Position numbers and translations under genes: made by a program. This document shows, piece by piece, positions 1 to 8,491 of a stretch of 64,000 bases of DNA (within the stretch, counting starts at the first letter, position 1; every line of letters starts with the position of its first letter). Location: contig JADJVJ010000001.1 in NCBI GenBank assembly GCA_016716625.1, forward strand, positions 1,674,001 through 1,738,000, written 5' to 3'. The stretch is from Nostocoides sp. GTDB taxonomy: Bacteria > Actinomycetota > Actinomycetes > Actinomycetales > Dermatophilaceae. The notes under the pieces are model-generated. The model saw only the letters and a list, made by a program, of their open reading frames with translations. It did no database searches and was not told the DNA's origin.

Positions 1-1324
1 TGAACACAACGACGTCGCCGCGCCGCAACTCCTGCCCCAGCAGCACGGCCGCAGCCTCCGCGTCCGGGACTAAGCGCACGTTCGTCGTGCCCTCGGTCTC
101 CCGGGCGCCCTGGGCGATCGGGGCCGCAGCCTCCCCGACGACGAGGAGCTCGTCGACCTCGCGGGAGAGCGCATACGCCCCCACCGCAGCGTGCAGGGCG
201 TCGGAGTCGGCGCCGAGTTCGAGCATCGCTCCGAGCACGGCCCAGGAGCGTCGCCCGGCACCAAGGTGGTGCAGGGCATCGAGGGCGGCCCGCATCGAGT
301 CGGGGTTGGCGTTGTAGGCGTCGTTGATCACGGTGACCCCGTCGGGGCGTTGCGTGACTTGCATCCGCCACCGGCTCAGCGGGGCCGCCGATTCCAGGGC
401 GAGGCACGCGGCGGCAAGGTCCAGGCCACACTCGAGGGCAACCGCGACGACGGCCAGCGCGTTGCCGATGTGGTGTCGACCGATGACCGTGAGCGTCAGC
501 CGGTGCTGAAATCCCCCGGCCCGGACGGTGAACCGCGCGGCCCCGTGCGGGGTGAGTTCGACGTCGATGGCCCGGACGTCGGCGTCCGCCGCCTCACCAA
601 CGAAGACCACCCTGGCGTTGGTATGCCGGGCCATTGCGGCAACGACTGGGTCGTCGGCGTTGAGCACAGCGACACCGTCCACGGGAAGAGCTTCGACGAG
701 CTCTCGTTTGGCCAGGGCGATCGCCTCGACCGAGCCGAACTCTCCGACGTGGGCCACCCCCACGTTGAGGACGACCCCGATGTCGGGCGGGGCGATGCCG
801 GCAAGGTAGGCAATGTGGCCGATCCCGCGGGCCCCCATTTCGACCACGAGGAACCGGGTGCTCTGCTGGGCTCGGCACAGGGTGAGCGGAACCCCGATCT
901 CGGAGTTGAACGAACCCTCCGGGGCGATCGTCTCGGCGGCCGACGCAAGCACCTGGCCGAGGAGATCCTTGGTGCTCGTCTTACCCGAGGATCCGGTGAT
1001 GCCGATGAGGGTGCAGTGGGGCAGCGCCTCGACGACGGCGCGCCCCAAGACGCCAAACGCGCGCTCGGTGTCGTCGACGACCACGCAGGGCACACCATCC
1101 AGCGGCCGTGTCGTCAGGGCCGCCACCGCACCGAACTGCATTGCGCCAGAGGCGAACTCGTGACCATCGGCGAACTCGCCGATCCGGGCGACATAGAGCG
1201 AGCCGGGCGCGGCCTGCCTCGAGTCGGTGACGACCGGCCCAGCGACTGTGACCTGCGCGCACTCGGCAGGGACGACGAGACCTCCGGTGACCTCGGCGAT
1301 CTGAGCGAGGGTGAACGGGATCAC
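1..1324 (-). CDS. murF: UDP-N-acetylmuramoyl-tripeptide--D-alanyl-D-alanine ligase (partial, C-terminus outside window)
   Basis: MurF adds D-Ala-D-Ala to the UDP-MurNAc-tripeptide in the cytoplasm, the last step in making the peptidoglycan precursor. About 441 codons are visible and the frame runs off the left edge, so the C-terminus is missing. The N-terminus reads IPFTLAQIAEVTGG, typical of MurF, and an ATP-binding loop GITGSSGKTSTK lies near residues 108-119. A later segment matches the Mur central domain (VVEMGARGIGHI, then GVVLNVGVAHVGEFGS). The start is GTG at 1324, which overlaps the murE stop by 4 bp (GTGA), implying translational coupling. It is the last visible gene of the dcw operon. 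Confidence 0.95.
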   Translation of the reverse strand, partial: MIPFTLAQIAEVTGGLVVPAECAQVTVAGPVVTDSRQAAPGSLYVARIGEFADGHEFASGAMQFGAVAALTTRPLDGVPCVVVDDTERAFGVLGRAVVEALPHCTLIGITGSSGKTSTKDLLGQVLASAAETIAPEGSFNSEIGVPLTLCRAQQSTRFLVVEMGARGIGHIAYLAGIAPPDIGVVLNVGVAHVGEFGSVEAIALAKRELVEALPVDGVAVLNADDPVVAAMARHTNARVVFVGEAADADVRAIDVELTPHGAARFTVRAGGFQHRLTLTVIGRHHIGNALAVVAVALECGLDLAAACLALESAAPLSRWRMQVTQRPDGVTVINDAYNANPDSMRAALDALHHLGAGRRSWAVLGAMLELGADSDALHAAVGAYALSREVDELLVVGEAAAPIAQGARETEGTTNVRLVPDAEAAAVLLGQELRRGDVVVF

Positions 1325-2832
1325 GAGGGCTCTCCATTCAGCCGGGCGAGAGTCTCGCGCACGACGACGCGATCGTCGAAGGGGTGCACCACACCCGCGA
1401 TCTCCTGACCGGGTTCGTGTCCTTTGCCGACGACGGCCACGGTCGCCCGAGGGGAGGCTCCGGCCGCGCGGGCCACGGCCTGGGCGATGGCCGCTCGCCG
1501 ATCCGCGACCTCGAGCACCTCGGCGCCGGTGGCCGCCACGAGAGCGCCGGCGCGGACCGCGGCCCGGATGCTCGCCGGATCCTCTCCTCGAGGGTTGTCA
1601 TCGGTGACGATGACGATGTCGGCCAGCGCGGCGGCCGCGCCCATGTCGGCTCGCTTGTCCCGGTCCCGGTCGCCGCCGGCGCCGGTGACACAGATGAGCA
1701 GCCCCTCGGTGCTCGGACGCAGGGCACGCAGGGCGGACCGAATCGCCTCCGGGGTGTGCGCGTAGTCGACGATGCAGCGAGGACCGGAGCCGGCCTCGAT
1801 CAGTTCCATCCGGCCCGGCACCCGTGGGTCGGCCCGCAGACCCTCCTGCACGCGTGGACCCGAATGGCCCAACGTGCGCAGAGCGGCCGCCGCCAACGCG
1901 GTGTTCGTCACGTTGAAGTCCCCCGGGAGCGCCGAATGCAGGTCAAGTGCCTCATCACCGTGGGTGAGAACGAAACGCTGGTCGACCCCGGCCCGGATCT
2001 GCCAGTGCGCATCGGCGACACCGAGGGTCTCCACCGGGACGGTGGCGATCTCCGCGAGGCGCCGCCCCCAGGAGTCGTCGACGCCGACGATGCCGCGGCG
2101 GCTGTGTGCCGGGGTGAAGAGTTCGGCCTTGGCCTCGAAGTAGCTGGTCATGTCGTCGTGGAAGTCGAGATGGTCCTGAGAGAGGTTGGTGAACACGGCC
2201 AGGTCGTAGACCACTCCGTCGACCCGGTGTGAGGCCAGCGCGTGGCTGCTCACCTCCATGACGCAGGTCTGCACTCCCTGCTCGACCATGACCGCGAGCA
2301 GAGCGTGCAGGTCCGGGGCCTCCGGTGTGGTCCGGGTGCTGCGCAGGCTCCGCGCACCAATGCGGGTCTCGACCGTCCCGATGAGCCCCGTGGTCACCCC
2401 GAGCGCGTCGAGCGCGCCGGTGATCAGGTATGCCGTGGTGGTCTTGCCGTTGGTCCCGGTGATCCCGATGAGGTGGGGGCGGCGAGTCGCGGTGCCATAG
2501 ACCTCGGCGCAGAGCGCCCCGAGGACGGCCCGCGGGTCATCGACGAGGAACACCGGCACGCCGGTGGCGACGGCGCGGCTCGCTCCCTGTGGGCTGGTGA
2601 GGATCGCGACCGCTCCCCCTGCGACGGCCTGGGCGGCGAAGTCGGCGCCGTGGAAGTGCGCGCCCGGCAGGGCGGCATACGCATCCCCGGGACGAACGGT
2701 CCGAGAGTCCTGAGCGACCCCGGTTACCCAGAGCGGCCCGTCTGGCGCGGGGCCCTGAACACGCCAGTGCGACCGCGCGGCGAACTCGCCGAGGTCGACC
2801 GGCGCGACGGAGTGCGGACGCGGCGAGGTCAC
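1321..2832 (-). CDS. murE: UDP-N-acetylmuramoyl-L-alanyl-D-glutamate--2,6-diaminopimelate ligase
   Basis: This 503-residue protein is a Mur ligase that adds the third amino acid of the peptidoglycan stem peptide. The ATP loop GITGTNGKTTT is at about residues 123-133. The motif DNPR at residues 412-415, followed by GEDP, is the signature associated with meso-diaminopimelate rather than L-lysine, so a DAP-type peptidoglycan is inferred. The conserved substrate segment MEVSSHAL is also present. The gene lies 11 bp downstream of ftsI and overlaps murF by 4 bp. Confidence 0.96.
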   Translation of the reverse strand: MTSPRPHSVAPVDLGEFAARSHWRVQGPAPDGPLWVTGVAQDSRTVRPGDAYAALPGAHFHGADFAAQAVAGGAVAILTSPQGASRAVATGVPVFLVDDPRAVLGALCAEVYGTATRRPHLIGITGTNGKTTTAYLITGALDALGVTTGLIGTVETRIGARSLRSTRTTPEAPDLHALLAVMVEQGVQTCVMEVSSHALASHRVDGVVYDLAVFTNLSQDHLDFHDDMTSYFEAKAELFTPAHSRRGIVGVDDSWGRRLAEIATVPVETLGVADAHWQIRAGVDQRFVLTHGDEALDLHSALPGDFNVTNTALAAAALRTLGHSGPRVQEGLRADPRVPGRMELIEAGSGPRCIVDYAHTPEAIRSALRALRPSTEGLLICVTGAGGDRDRDKRADMGAAAALADIVIVTDDNPRGEDPASIRAAVRAGALVAATGAEVLEVADRRAAIAQAVARAAGASPRATVAVVGKGHEPGQEIAGVVHPFDDRVVVRETLARLNGEPS

Positions 2833-2843
2833 GAGGTTCGAGC

Positions 2844-4907
2844 CTACCCGCCGGTTGACGTCTTCTTGGAGCGCACCACGTCGGCGTCGGAGCCCGTCGG
2901 CAGGGCATCCAGGCGCAGCGGGAGATCGGGGGCCTTGACCCCACTGGGCGGGATGTGCAGCTCCTGGAGGGCGTACGACATGACGTCCTTGAAGACCGGG
3001 GCCGCGACCACGCCGCCGGCGTTGCCGCGGATCGGCCGCTGCAGGATCACGGCCACGACAAGCCTGGGGTCCTCGGCGGGGGCATAGCCAATGAACGAGC
3101 CGGTGTGGCCGCTGTAGGCCTTGAGGAGCGGGTCATACCGCGACGCGGTTCCGGTCTTGCCCGCCACCCGGTAGCCGGGGATGGCCGCACGGCGAGCGGT
3201 GCCGTCGGTGACGACGGCCTCAAGCATGGCACTGACTTGGCCGGCGGTCTTCTCGGAGAGCACCCGAACCGGGGTCGCATCCACCGCCGGGGTGAGCGAA
3301 CCGTCGTCCTCGGTCGTGCTCTCGATGAGCCGGGCCGGGACCCGAACGCCCTTGTTGGCGATGGTCTGGAACACCGAGGTGGCCTGGATGGCGGTGAGCG
3401 AAATACCCAGGCCGTACATGATCGTGTACCGCTGCGACCCACTCCACTGCTTCCACGGCGGCAGCAGGCCCTGGGACTCCGAAGGGAAGCCCATGCCCGA
3501 GGTCGAGCCCATGCCGAACTTGTGCAGCCAGGACTCCTGCTGCGCGGTGCTCAGGTGCTCGCCGATGAGGATCGTCCCGATGTTGCTGGACTCGGCTAGG
3601 ACCCCGTTCACGGTCCGGAACTCCGTCGGATGGTCATGACTGTCCCGGAACACCTTGTCGGAGCGCTTGAGCCGGTTGGGGATCTCCACGGCCGTCGTCG
3701 GGCGGACGACACCCTCCTCAAGGGCCGCCGAGATCGTCATGACCTTGGCCGTCGACCCCGGCTCGAAGACATCGACGAAGGCCTTGTTGCGGGTATCGAT
3801 CCCCGGCTTGCCGAGATCGGTGCCGGGGTCAAAGGTCGGGTAGGAGGCGACCGCAAGGAGTTTGGCGCTGCGCGCGTCCATGACGACGACCGTGCCGGAG
3901 AGCGCACCAACCTCGGTGACCTTCTGGGCGATGGCGTTCTGGGCGTACCACTGCAGGTTCGAGTTCAGGGTCAGCGTGACGTCCTTGCCGTTCACGGCCG
4001 GCACTGTCGTGCTCGTGCCGCTCGGGATCATGCCGCCCGATCCCCCCTGTTCGAAGGTCATCTCGCCCGAGGTGCCCTTGAGGTGGGCGTTCATCATGAC
4101 CTCGACCCCGGAGGCGGGCTTGTCGTCACCACCGATATAGCCCACCAGGCTCGCCGCCGTGGCCCCCTGCGGGTAGGTCCGTTGGTTGCGGATCTCGGCG
4201 GCATCGAGGTACACCCCCGGGATACCAAGGTCCATGATGCGATTGCCCTGCAACGGGGTGATGTCCCGGCTGAGGATGACATAGCGGTTGGAGCCCTTGC
4301 GAGTCAGTGGGGTGATGAGGCTGCTTGCAGGTACTCCGAGCAGCGGCGCCAGCCGGGAGGCCGCCGACACGACGGCGAGCTGCGCGGTCGCCTCGCTGCA
4401 CTCACGCTGCCCCGTCCGGTAGGTGCACACGGCCGTGGGGTCCACGGCGAGTGTCTGTTTCACCGCGTTGGAGGCCAGCACGATGCCATCCGAGGTGAGG
4501 ATCCGGCCCCGCTGAGCCGGGATGGCGGTGGTCGTGATCCGACCCTCACGGGCCTGCTCGGCGACCGCGGCGCTCTCGAATCCTTGGATCCGCACGAGTT
4601 GGGCGGCGAAGATCGAAAGGATAAAGAGGAGCGCGACCGACAGCGCTCGCATTCGGCGGGCGGGGTGACCCGTGGCTCGTTGCCGTGTCGGGCGTGGCGG
4701 ACCCGGTGGGCGCCCCCCGCGCGCCCGGGTGCGCGCGGCCGGGGTCGTCCGAGCGGTCGAGCGCGGGCGCGCGCTCCGCGGCGGCGCCGCGGAGGTGCGA
4801 GGCGTGGCCGACCGCGGGGCGACACCCTTCCCCGACGCAGGACGCGCCGGACGCGCCGGGGCCCCTGCGCGAGTGGGACGTGTGGGACGTGTGGGACGAG
4901 TCGTCAT
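2844..4907 (-). CDS. ftsI: Penicillin-binding protein, septal transpeptidase FtsI (PBP3/PBP2 type)
   Basis: This 687-residue class B penicillin-binding protein cross-links peptidoglycan at the division septum. Residues 1-86 are cytoplasmic and unusually long, rich in Arg, Pro and Thr (RPTRPTR repeats). One membrane anchor follows at about 87-105, then a dimerisation domain and the transpeptidase domain. The three active-site motifs are clear: STAK at 385-388 with the nucleophile Ser385, SSN at 440-442, and KTG at 584-586. The ATG start at 4907 overlaps the stop of the upstream FtsL-like gene (ATGA). The low-complexity N-tail is the only unusual part. Confidence 0.95.
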   Translation of the reverse strand: MTTRPTRPTRPTRAGAPARPARPASGKGVAPRSATPRTSAAPPRSARPRSTARTTPAARTRARGGRPPGPPRPTRQRATGHPARRMRALSVALLFILSIFAAQLVRIQGFESAAVAEQAREGRITTTAIPAQRGRILTSDGIVLASNAVKQTLAVDPTAVCTYRTGQRECSEATAQLAVVSAASRLAPLLGVPASSLITPLTRKGSNRYVILSRDITPLQGNRIMDLGIPGVYLDAAEIRNQRTYPQGATAASLVGYIGGDDKPASGVEVMMNAHLKGTSGEMTFEQGGSGGMIPSGTSTTVPAVNGKDVTLTLNSNLQWYAQNAIAQKVTEVGALSGTVVVMDARSAKLLAVASYPTFDPGTDLGKPGIDTRNKAFVDVFEPGSTAKVMTISAALEEGVVRPTTAVEIPNRLKRSDKVFRDSHDHPTEFRTVNGVLAESSNIGTILIGEHLSTAQQESWLHKFGMGSTSGMGFPSESQGLLPPWKQWSGSQRYTIMYGLGISLTAIQATSVFQTIANKGVRVPARLIESTTEDDGSLTPAVDATPVRVLSEKTAGQVSAMLEAVVTDGTARRAAIPGYRVAGKTGTASRYDPLLKAYSGHTGSFIGYAPAEDPRLVVAVILQRPIRGNAGGVVAAPVFKDVMSYALQELHIPPSGVKAPDLPLRLDALPTGSDADVVRSKKTSTGG

Positions 4908-5551
4908 GGGCCCTCGCCGAGAGAGCCCGGGCCCCCGCTGACCCGCCGGGTGGTCGACGTCGCGTTATTGCGAGTGTCGACGCGCGTGATCGTCACCGTG
5001 ACGGTGCCGTCGAGCGCGACGGTCCGCACGGTAGTTGTCTTGATCGGTCCTGCGAGCACGGTCCTCGTTGTCGTCATCGTCGGGGGCGCCAGATCCGTGG
5101 CATCGGCCGCGGCCGATCCACCCACCACCACTCTGAAGCCTTTGACCGGCACCGCGGGCTCCGCCACGCCGAGGACCTTCCCATCGGAGAGCCGAAGAAA
5201 GGCCGGTGCCTGGGCCGGGACCATGCCGAGCGATTGGGCGCGTTTGGCGAGCTGTCCCGGGGCGCTCAGCGAGTCCACCTTGCGGGAGAGGTAGTCCTCG
5301 ATGTCCCCGAGCTCGTCGGAGGTGACCCGTAGTTCGCGGAGTTCGAAGGCGCTCGTGGCCATCGAGGTGTTGAGCATGAGCAGCCCCATGAGCCCGCCGA
5401 TGAGCAGCGAGAGACAGAGCATGACAAACCCGATCCGACCGTCACCCGGCGGCCGGCTGACCACCCGCAGCGGGCGCGGCTCCCGCCGGGTACGCAGGGG
5501 CCGCGGCATCGCCGACCGCAGCGCGGGAGGGCTCGAGGCGAGCTGGCTCAT
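4904..5551 (-). CDS. ftsL: FtsL-like division protein (small bitopic membrane protein of the dcw cluster)
   Basis: This is a 215-residue protein with a basic N-terminus, one membrane segment (around FVMLCLSLLIGGLMGLLML, residues 43-61) and a short heptad-like extracellular region. That layout and its place between rsmH and ftsI match FtsL, which joins FtsB/FtsQ in the divisome. FtsL sequences are poorly conserved, so the call rests on topology and position. The C-terminal third is Thr/Val-rich and likely disordered. It overlaps ftsI and rsmH by 4 bp each, so it is translated within the operon. Confidence 0.75.
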   Translation of the reverse strand: MSQLASSPPALRSAMPRPLRTRREPRPLRVVSRPPGDGRIGFVMLCLSLLIGGLMGLLMLNTSMATSAFELRELRVTSDELGDIEDYLSRKVDSLSAPGQLAKRAQSLGMVPAQAPAFLRLSDGKVLGVAEPAVPVKGFRVVVGGSAAADATDLAPPTMTTTRTVLAGPIKTTTVRTVALDGTVTVTITRVDTRNNATSTTRRVSGGPGSLGEGP

Positions 5552-6540
5552 CGAGAGGCACCTTTCGAGGGCCGGACACGGACCGCGGCGCGGAGCCGCA
5601 CGGAAGAGGATCGAGGGTTGTCGAGGCGTTCGCGTTCGCTGGCCTGCTCGCTGCCGCGGGTGAGGAGTTCAAAGGTGGGCGCGAGCTCCGTCGGGATCAC
5701 CGGAAGGCCGTGCGGTGCCGAGGTTGTGGTGCGGCTGACGAGCTCGGTCTTGGTGATCCGGTCTTCGAGAGAGTGGTAGGAGAGCACCGCAATCCGGCCG
5801 CCGACCGCCGTGGCGTCGAGCATGCGGGGCAGCGCCCGCTGCCAGCAGCCGAGCTCGTCATTGACCTCGATCCGCAACGCCTGGAAGGTCCGCTTGGCCG
5901 GGTGTCCCCCGGTGCGCTGAGAGGCGGCCGGCACGCTCTGCCGGAGCAGTTCGACAAGTTCGGCGGAGGTGGTGAGCGGGTGGCGGTCGCGCCGCGCGAC
6001 GATGGCCTGGGCAATCCGGCGGGCGAACCGCTCCTCGCCATACTCGGAGAGCACCCGGCTCAACGCACCGACCGGGTAGGTGGCGAGCACCTCGGCGGCG
6101 GTGATCCCCGAGCTCGGGTCCATCCGCATGTCCAGGGGTGCGTCCTGGGCGTAGGCGAAGCCGCGGTCGGCCGCATCGAGCTGCAGGGAGGAGACCCCGA
6201 GGTCGAAGAGTGCGGCGTCGACCGTGCGTCGCCCGGCCCGGGTCTCGATCGCATCGAGGATGACCTGGACATCGTCGTATGCCGTGTGCACGAGCACGAG
6301 CCGGTCGCGCAGCGGCGCCAGGCGTTCCCCCGCGAGGGCCAAGGCTTCCGCGTCCCGGTCAACGCCGACGATGAGTGCCTCCGGTGCGGCCGCGGCCATC
6401 GCCTCGGCGTGCCCCCCCATGCCCAGAGTGCCGTCGACATACACCGCCCCGGGCCGTTGCAGGGCCGGGGCGAGCAGTTCGACGACGCGCGCACGAAGCA
6501 CCGGGCGGTGCCGCTCTGCGGCGGTGCCTCTCTCGGCCAT
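5548..6540 (-). CDS. rsmH: 16S rRNA (cytosine(1402)-N4)-methyltransferase
   Basis: RsmH (MraW) methylates N4 of C1402 in the 16S rRNA decoding centre using SAM. Family features visible are HRPVLRARVVELL near the start, the SAM loop YVDGTLGMGGHAEA, DLGVSSLQLD, and the C-terminal SYHSLEDR. I chose the ATG at 6540 because a GAGGA sequence lies 5 bp upstream and the conserved family sequence starts soon after; this gives 330 residues. The frame stays open to a GTG at 6717 that overlaps the mraZ stop (389 residues), and another ATG lies at 6567, so a longer coupled form is possible. The upstream stretch is Pro/Thr-rich with no recognisable domain. Confidence 0.93.
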   Translation of the reverse strand: MAERGTAAERHRPVLRARVVELLAPALQRPGAVYVDGTLGMGGHAEAMAAAAPEALIVGVDRDAEALALAGERLAPLRDRLVLVHTAYDDVQVILDAIETRAGRRTVDAALFDLGVSSLQLDAADRGFAYAQDAPLDMRMDPSSGITAAEVLATYPVGALSRVLSEYGEERFARRIAQAIVARRDRHPLTTSAELVELLRQSVPAASQRTGGHPAKRTFQALRIEVNDELGCWQRALPRMLDATAVGGRIAVLSYHSLEDRITKTELVSRTTTSAPHGLPVIPTELAPTFELLTRGSEQASERERLDNPRSSSVRLRAAVRVRPSKGASR

Positions 6541-6713
6541 CCGGGTCCTCGCTGGGGTTGTCGTCATCGGTGTCTTCGCTGGGCGTTCTGGGTGGTGGCG
6601 GCTGGTCCTGGGTCGGGTGTCGGGGCTGGTCCCCATCCGAGGCGGGCCCGCTGCGGGGGAAGTCGCGTCGGGATCGGCATCGGCTGGAGGCCAGTTCGGA
6701 CACCCGGTCGAGG

Positions 6714-7172
6714 TCACAGACCGGGGATGACGACCTCCTCACTGCCCTGGGAGTAGGTGGCATAGCCCTCGGCGTGCTCGTCCTGGTAGGTCGCCCAACG
6801 GTCAGCGGCCCAGATCTCGAGGCGATTTCCGTTGCCCAGGACCGCACAGTCACGGTCGAGGCCCGCCCACGTCCGCAGCGTTGCGGGGACGGTGATCCGC
6901 CCCTGACGGTCGGGCGCCTCCTCCGGGGTGGCATTGGCCCGGAACATCCGCACCATGGCCCGGACGTTGGCCGCTGAACTCGGCACCTGCGCCATCGCCC
7001 GCGAGATCGTGCGGAACTCGGCCACGGGGAAGAGGTAGATGCAGCCCTCCTGGCCGGTGGTCATGACGAGCCCCGCGCGGAAGTCCTCCCGGTAGCGCGC
7101 CGGGATGAAGAGCCGACCCTTGTCGTCCAGGCGGGGGGTGAAGGTCCCGTGGAAGTCGGACTCGACCGTCAT
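6714..7172 (-). CDS. mraZ: Transcriptional regulator MraZ
   Basis: MraZ is a small AbrB-like DNA-binding protein that usually heads the dcw cluster and regulates it. This one has 152 residues with two copies of the family motif: TPRLDDKGRLFIPARYRE near the N-terminus and PDRQGRITVPATLRTWAG in the second half. The ATG at 7172 is preferred because GGAGG sits 8 bp upstream. A GTG at 7181 lies too close to that site to use it. The stop overlaps the long form of rsmH. Candidate operator repeats lie about 50 bp upstream. Confidence 0.93.
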   Translation of the reverse strand: MTVESDFHGTFTPRLDDKGRLFIPARYREDFRAGLVMTTGQEGCIYLFPVAEFRTISRAMAQVPSSAANVRAMVRMFRANATPEEAPDRQGRITVPATLRTWAGLDRDCAVLGNGNRLEIWAADRWATYQDEHAEGYATYSQGSEEVVIPGL

Positions 7173-7181
7173 GGCCCCCAC

Positions 7182-7494
7182 CTCCTTCGACCCTGGGACA
7201 CCACTACGTTGCTCGGTTGCCCCACCTTACTCCACTTATCTCCCCTTCGTGACCTCATTTTCCTCATCAATCACAGATTTCCAGCTTTCATGCAGGCCAG
7301 ATGGGGTGGAGCGAAATGGAGGAAGAATCCACATCTGTCGCCTCCGGGTCGCCGCCGACCGGGATTTCTGCAGCTGTTTCCGATCCGAGACCGCCCCTCC
7401 CTGCCGTTCTTCGGCGACGTAAGGCAAGATCGGCAGAGGCAGGAGGGCGCGCGATGGGCGCGCGGAGAATCAACAGACCCAGGAGGGGCAGCGC
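7182..7494. other. Divergent intergenic region between mraZ and the MoxR gene
   Basis: This 313-bp stretch holds no convincing gene. The mraZ side contains the MraZ repeats and an AT-richer patch at about 7250-7295, unusual for this sequence and probably promoter DNA. The right end carries the AGGAGG ribosome binding site of the MoxR gene at 7481-7486. I could not assign -35 and -10 boxes with confidence. Confidence 0.6.
7220..7237 (-). promoter_or_regulatory. Candidate MraZ operator (direct GTGG repeats)
   Basis: Read on the minus strand, this stretch contains GTGGAGTAAG followed directly by GTGGGG, two GTGG cores spaced 10 bp apart. It lies about 50 bp upstream of the mraZ start. MraZ proteins are known to bind short direct G-rich repeats ahead of their own gene with helical-turn spacing. 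The match is by pattern only. Confidence 0.5.
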
Positions 7495-8478
7495 GTGACG
7501 ACCCACTCACCGTCCGGGCCACACGCCATACCGCTCGACGAGGTGCGGGAGCGCAGTGGCCGACTCATGGCCGCCATGAACTCGGTGATCGAGGGCAAGG
7601 CGGGAGTGGTCCAGACCGTGGTCTCGGCACTCCTCGCCGAGGGCCACCTCCTCATCGAGGACGTGCCCGGGGTCGGCAAAACCCTGCTCGCCAAGACCCT
7701 CGCTCGGGCCATCGACTGCTCGGTGCGTCGGATTCAGTTCACCCCCGACGTCTTGCCCAGCGATGTCAGCGGCGTGTCGATCTTCAACCAGGAGACTCGA
7801 GGCTTCGAGTTCCGCCCGGGTGCGATCTTCGCCAACGTCGTCATCGGGGACGAGATCAACCGGGCCTCCCCCAAGACCCAGTCCGCACTCTTGGAGGCCA
7901 TGGAGGAGAACCAGGTCACGGTGGACGGGATCACCTACCCGCTGCCGAACCCCTTCCTCGTCATGGCCACTCAGAACCCCATCGAGATGGAAGGCACCCA
8001 CCCGCTGGCCGAGGCCCAACGGGACCGGTTCACGGCCCGCCTCGCCATCGGCTACCCCTCGGCTGCGGCCGAGGTCGAGATGCTGGACGGCCATGCCGGA
8101 ACCTCACCCCTGGAGCACCTCGCCCCGGTGACCGATGCCGCCGACATCGTCGCGATGATCGCCTCGGTCCGCGAGGTGTATGCGGCCCCGGCGATCAAGC
8201 ACTACATCGTCGACCTCGCCTCGGCCACCCGCTCGCACCGGGCCGTCCGCCTCGGCGCCTCACCGCGTGCCGCCCTCCACCTGTTGCGGATGGGTCGCGC
8301 CCATGCGGCCCTGGCCGGTCGCGATCACGTCCTGCCCGATGACCTGCACGCCATCGCCGAGCCGGTGCTCGCCCATCGCCTCATCCTCACCGGCGAGGCG
8401 CACGCGGCCCGAACCACGGCCGCAGACATCATCGCCGAGTTGCTGGCGACCGTTCGTGTGCCGGCGACGGTGAGCTGA
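7495..8478 (+). CDS. MoxR-family AAA+ ATPase
   Basis: This 327-residue protein belongs to the MoxR AAA+ family, chaperone-like ATPases that usually act with a DUF58/VWA partner. The Walker A motif GVGKT is at about residues 59-63 and the Walker B/family signature VVIGDEINRASPKTQ at 116-130, followed by the sensor segment MATQNP. The GTG start at 7495 has AGGAGG 8 bp upstream. It heads a three-gene operon with a DUF58 protein 13 bp downstream and a transglutaminase-like membrane protein, a standard MoxR-DUF58-TGase set. The substrate is unknown. Confidence 0.92.
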   Translation: MTTHSPSGPHAIPLDEVRERSGRLMAAMNSVIEGKAGVVQTVVSALLAEGHLLIEDVPGVGKTLLAKTLARAIDCSVRRIQFTPDVLPSDVSGVSIFNQETRGFEFRPGAIFANVVIGDEINRASPKTQSALLEAMEENQVTVDGITYPLPNPFLVMATQNPIEMEGTHPLAEAQRDRFTARLAIGYPSAAAEVEMLDGHAGTSPLEHLAPVTDAADIVAMIASVREVYAAPAIKHYIVDLASATRSHRAVRLGASPRAALHLLRMGRAHAALAGRDHVLPDDLHAIAEPVLAHRLILTGEAHAARTTAADIIAELLATVRVPATVS

Positions 8479-8491
8479 ACCCGCAACGGCC

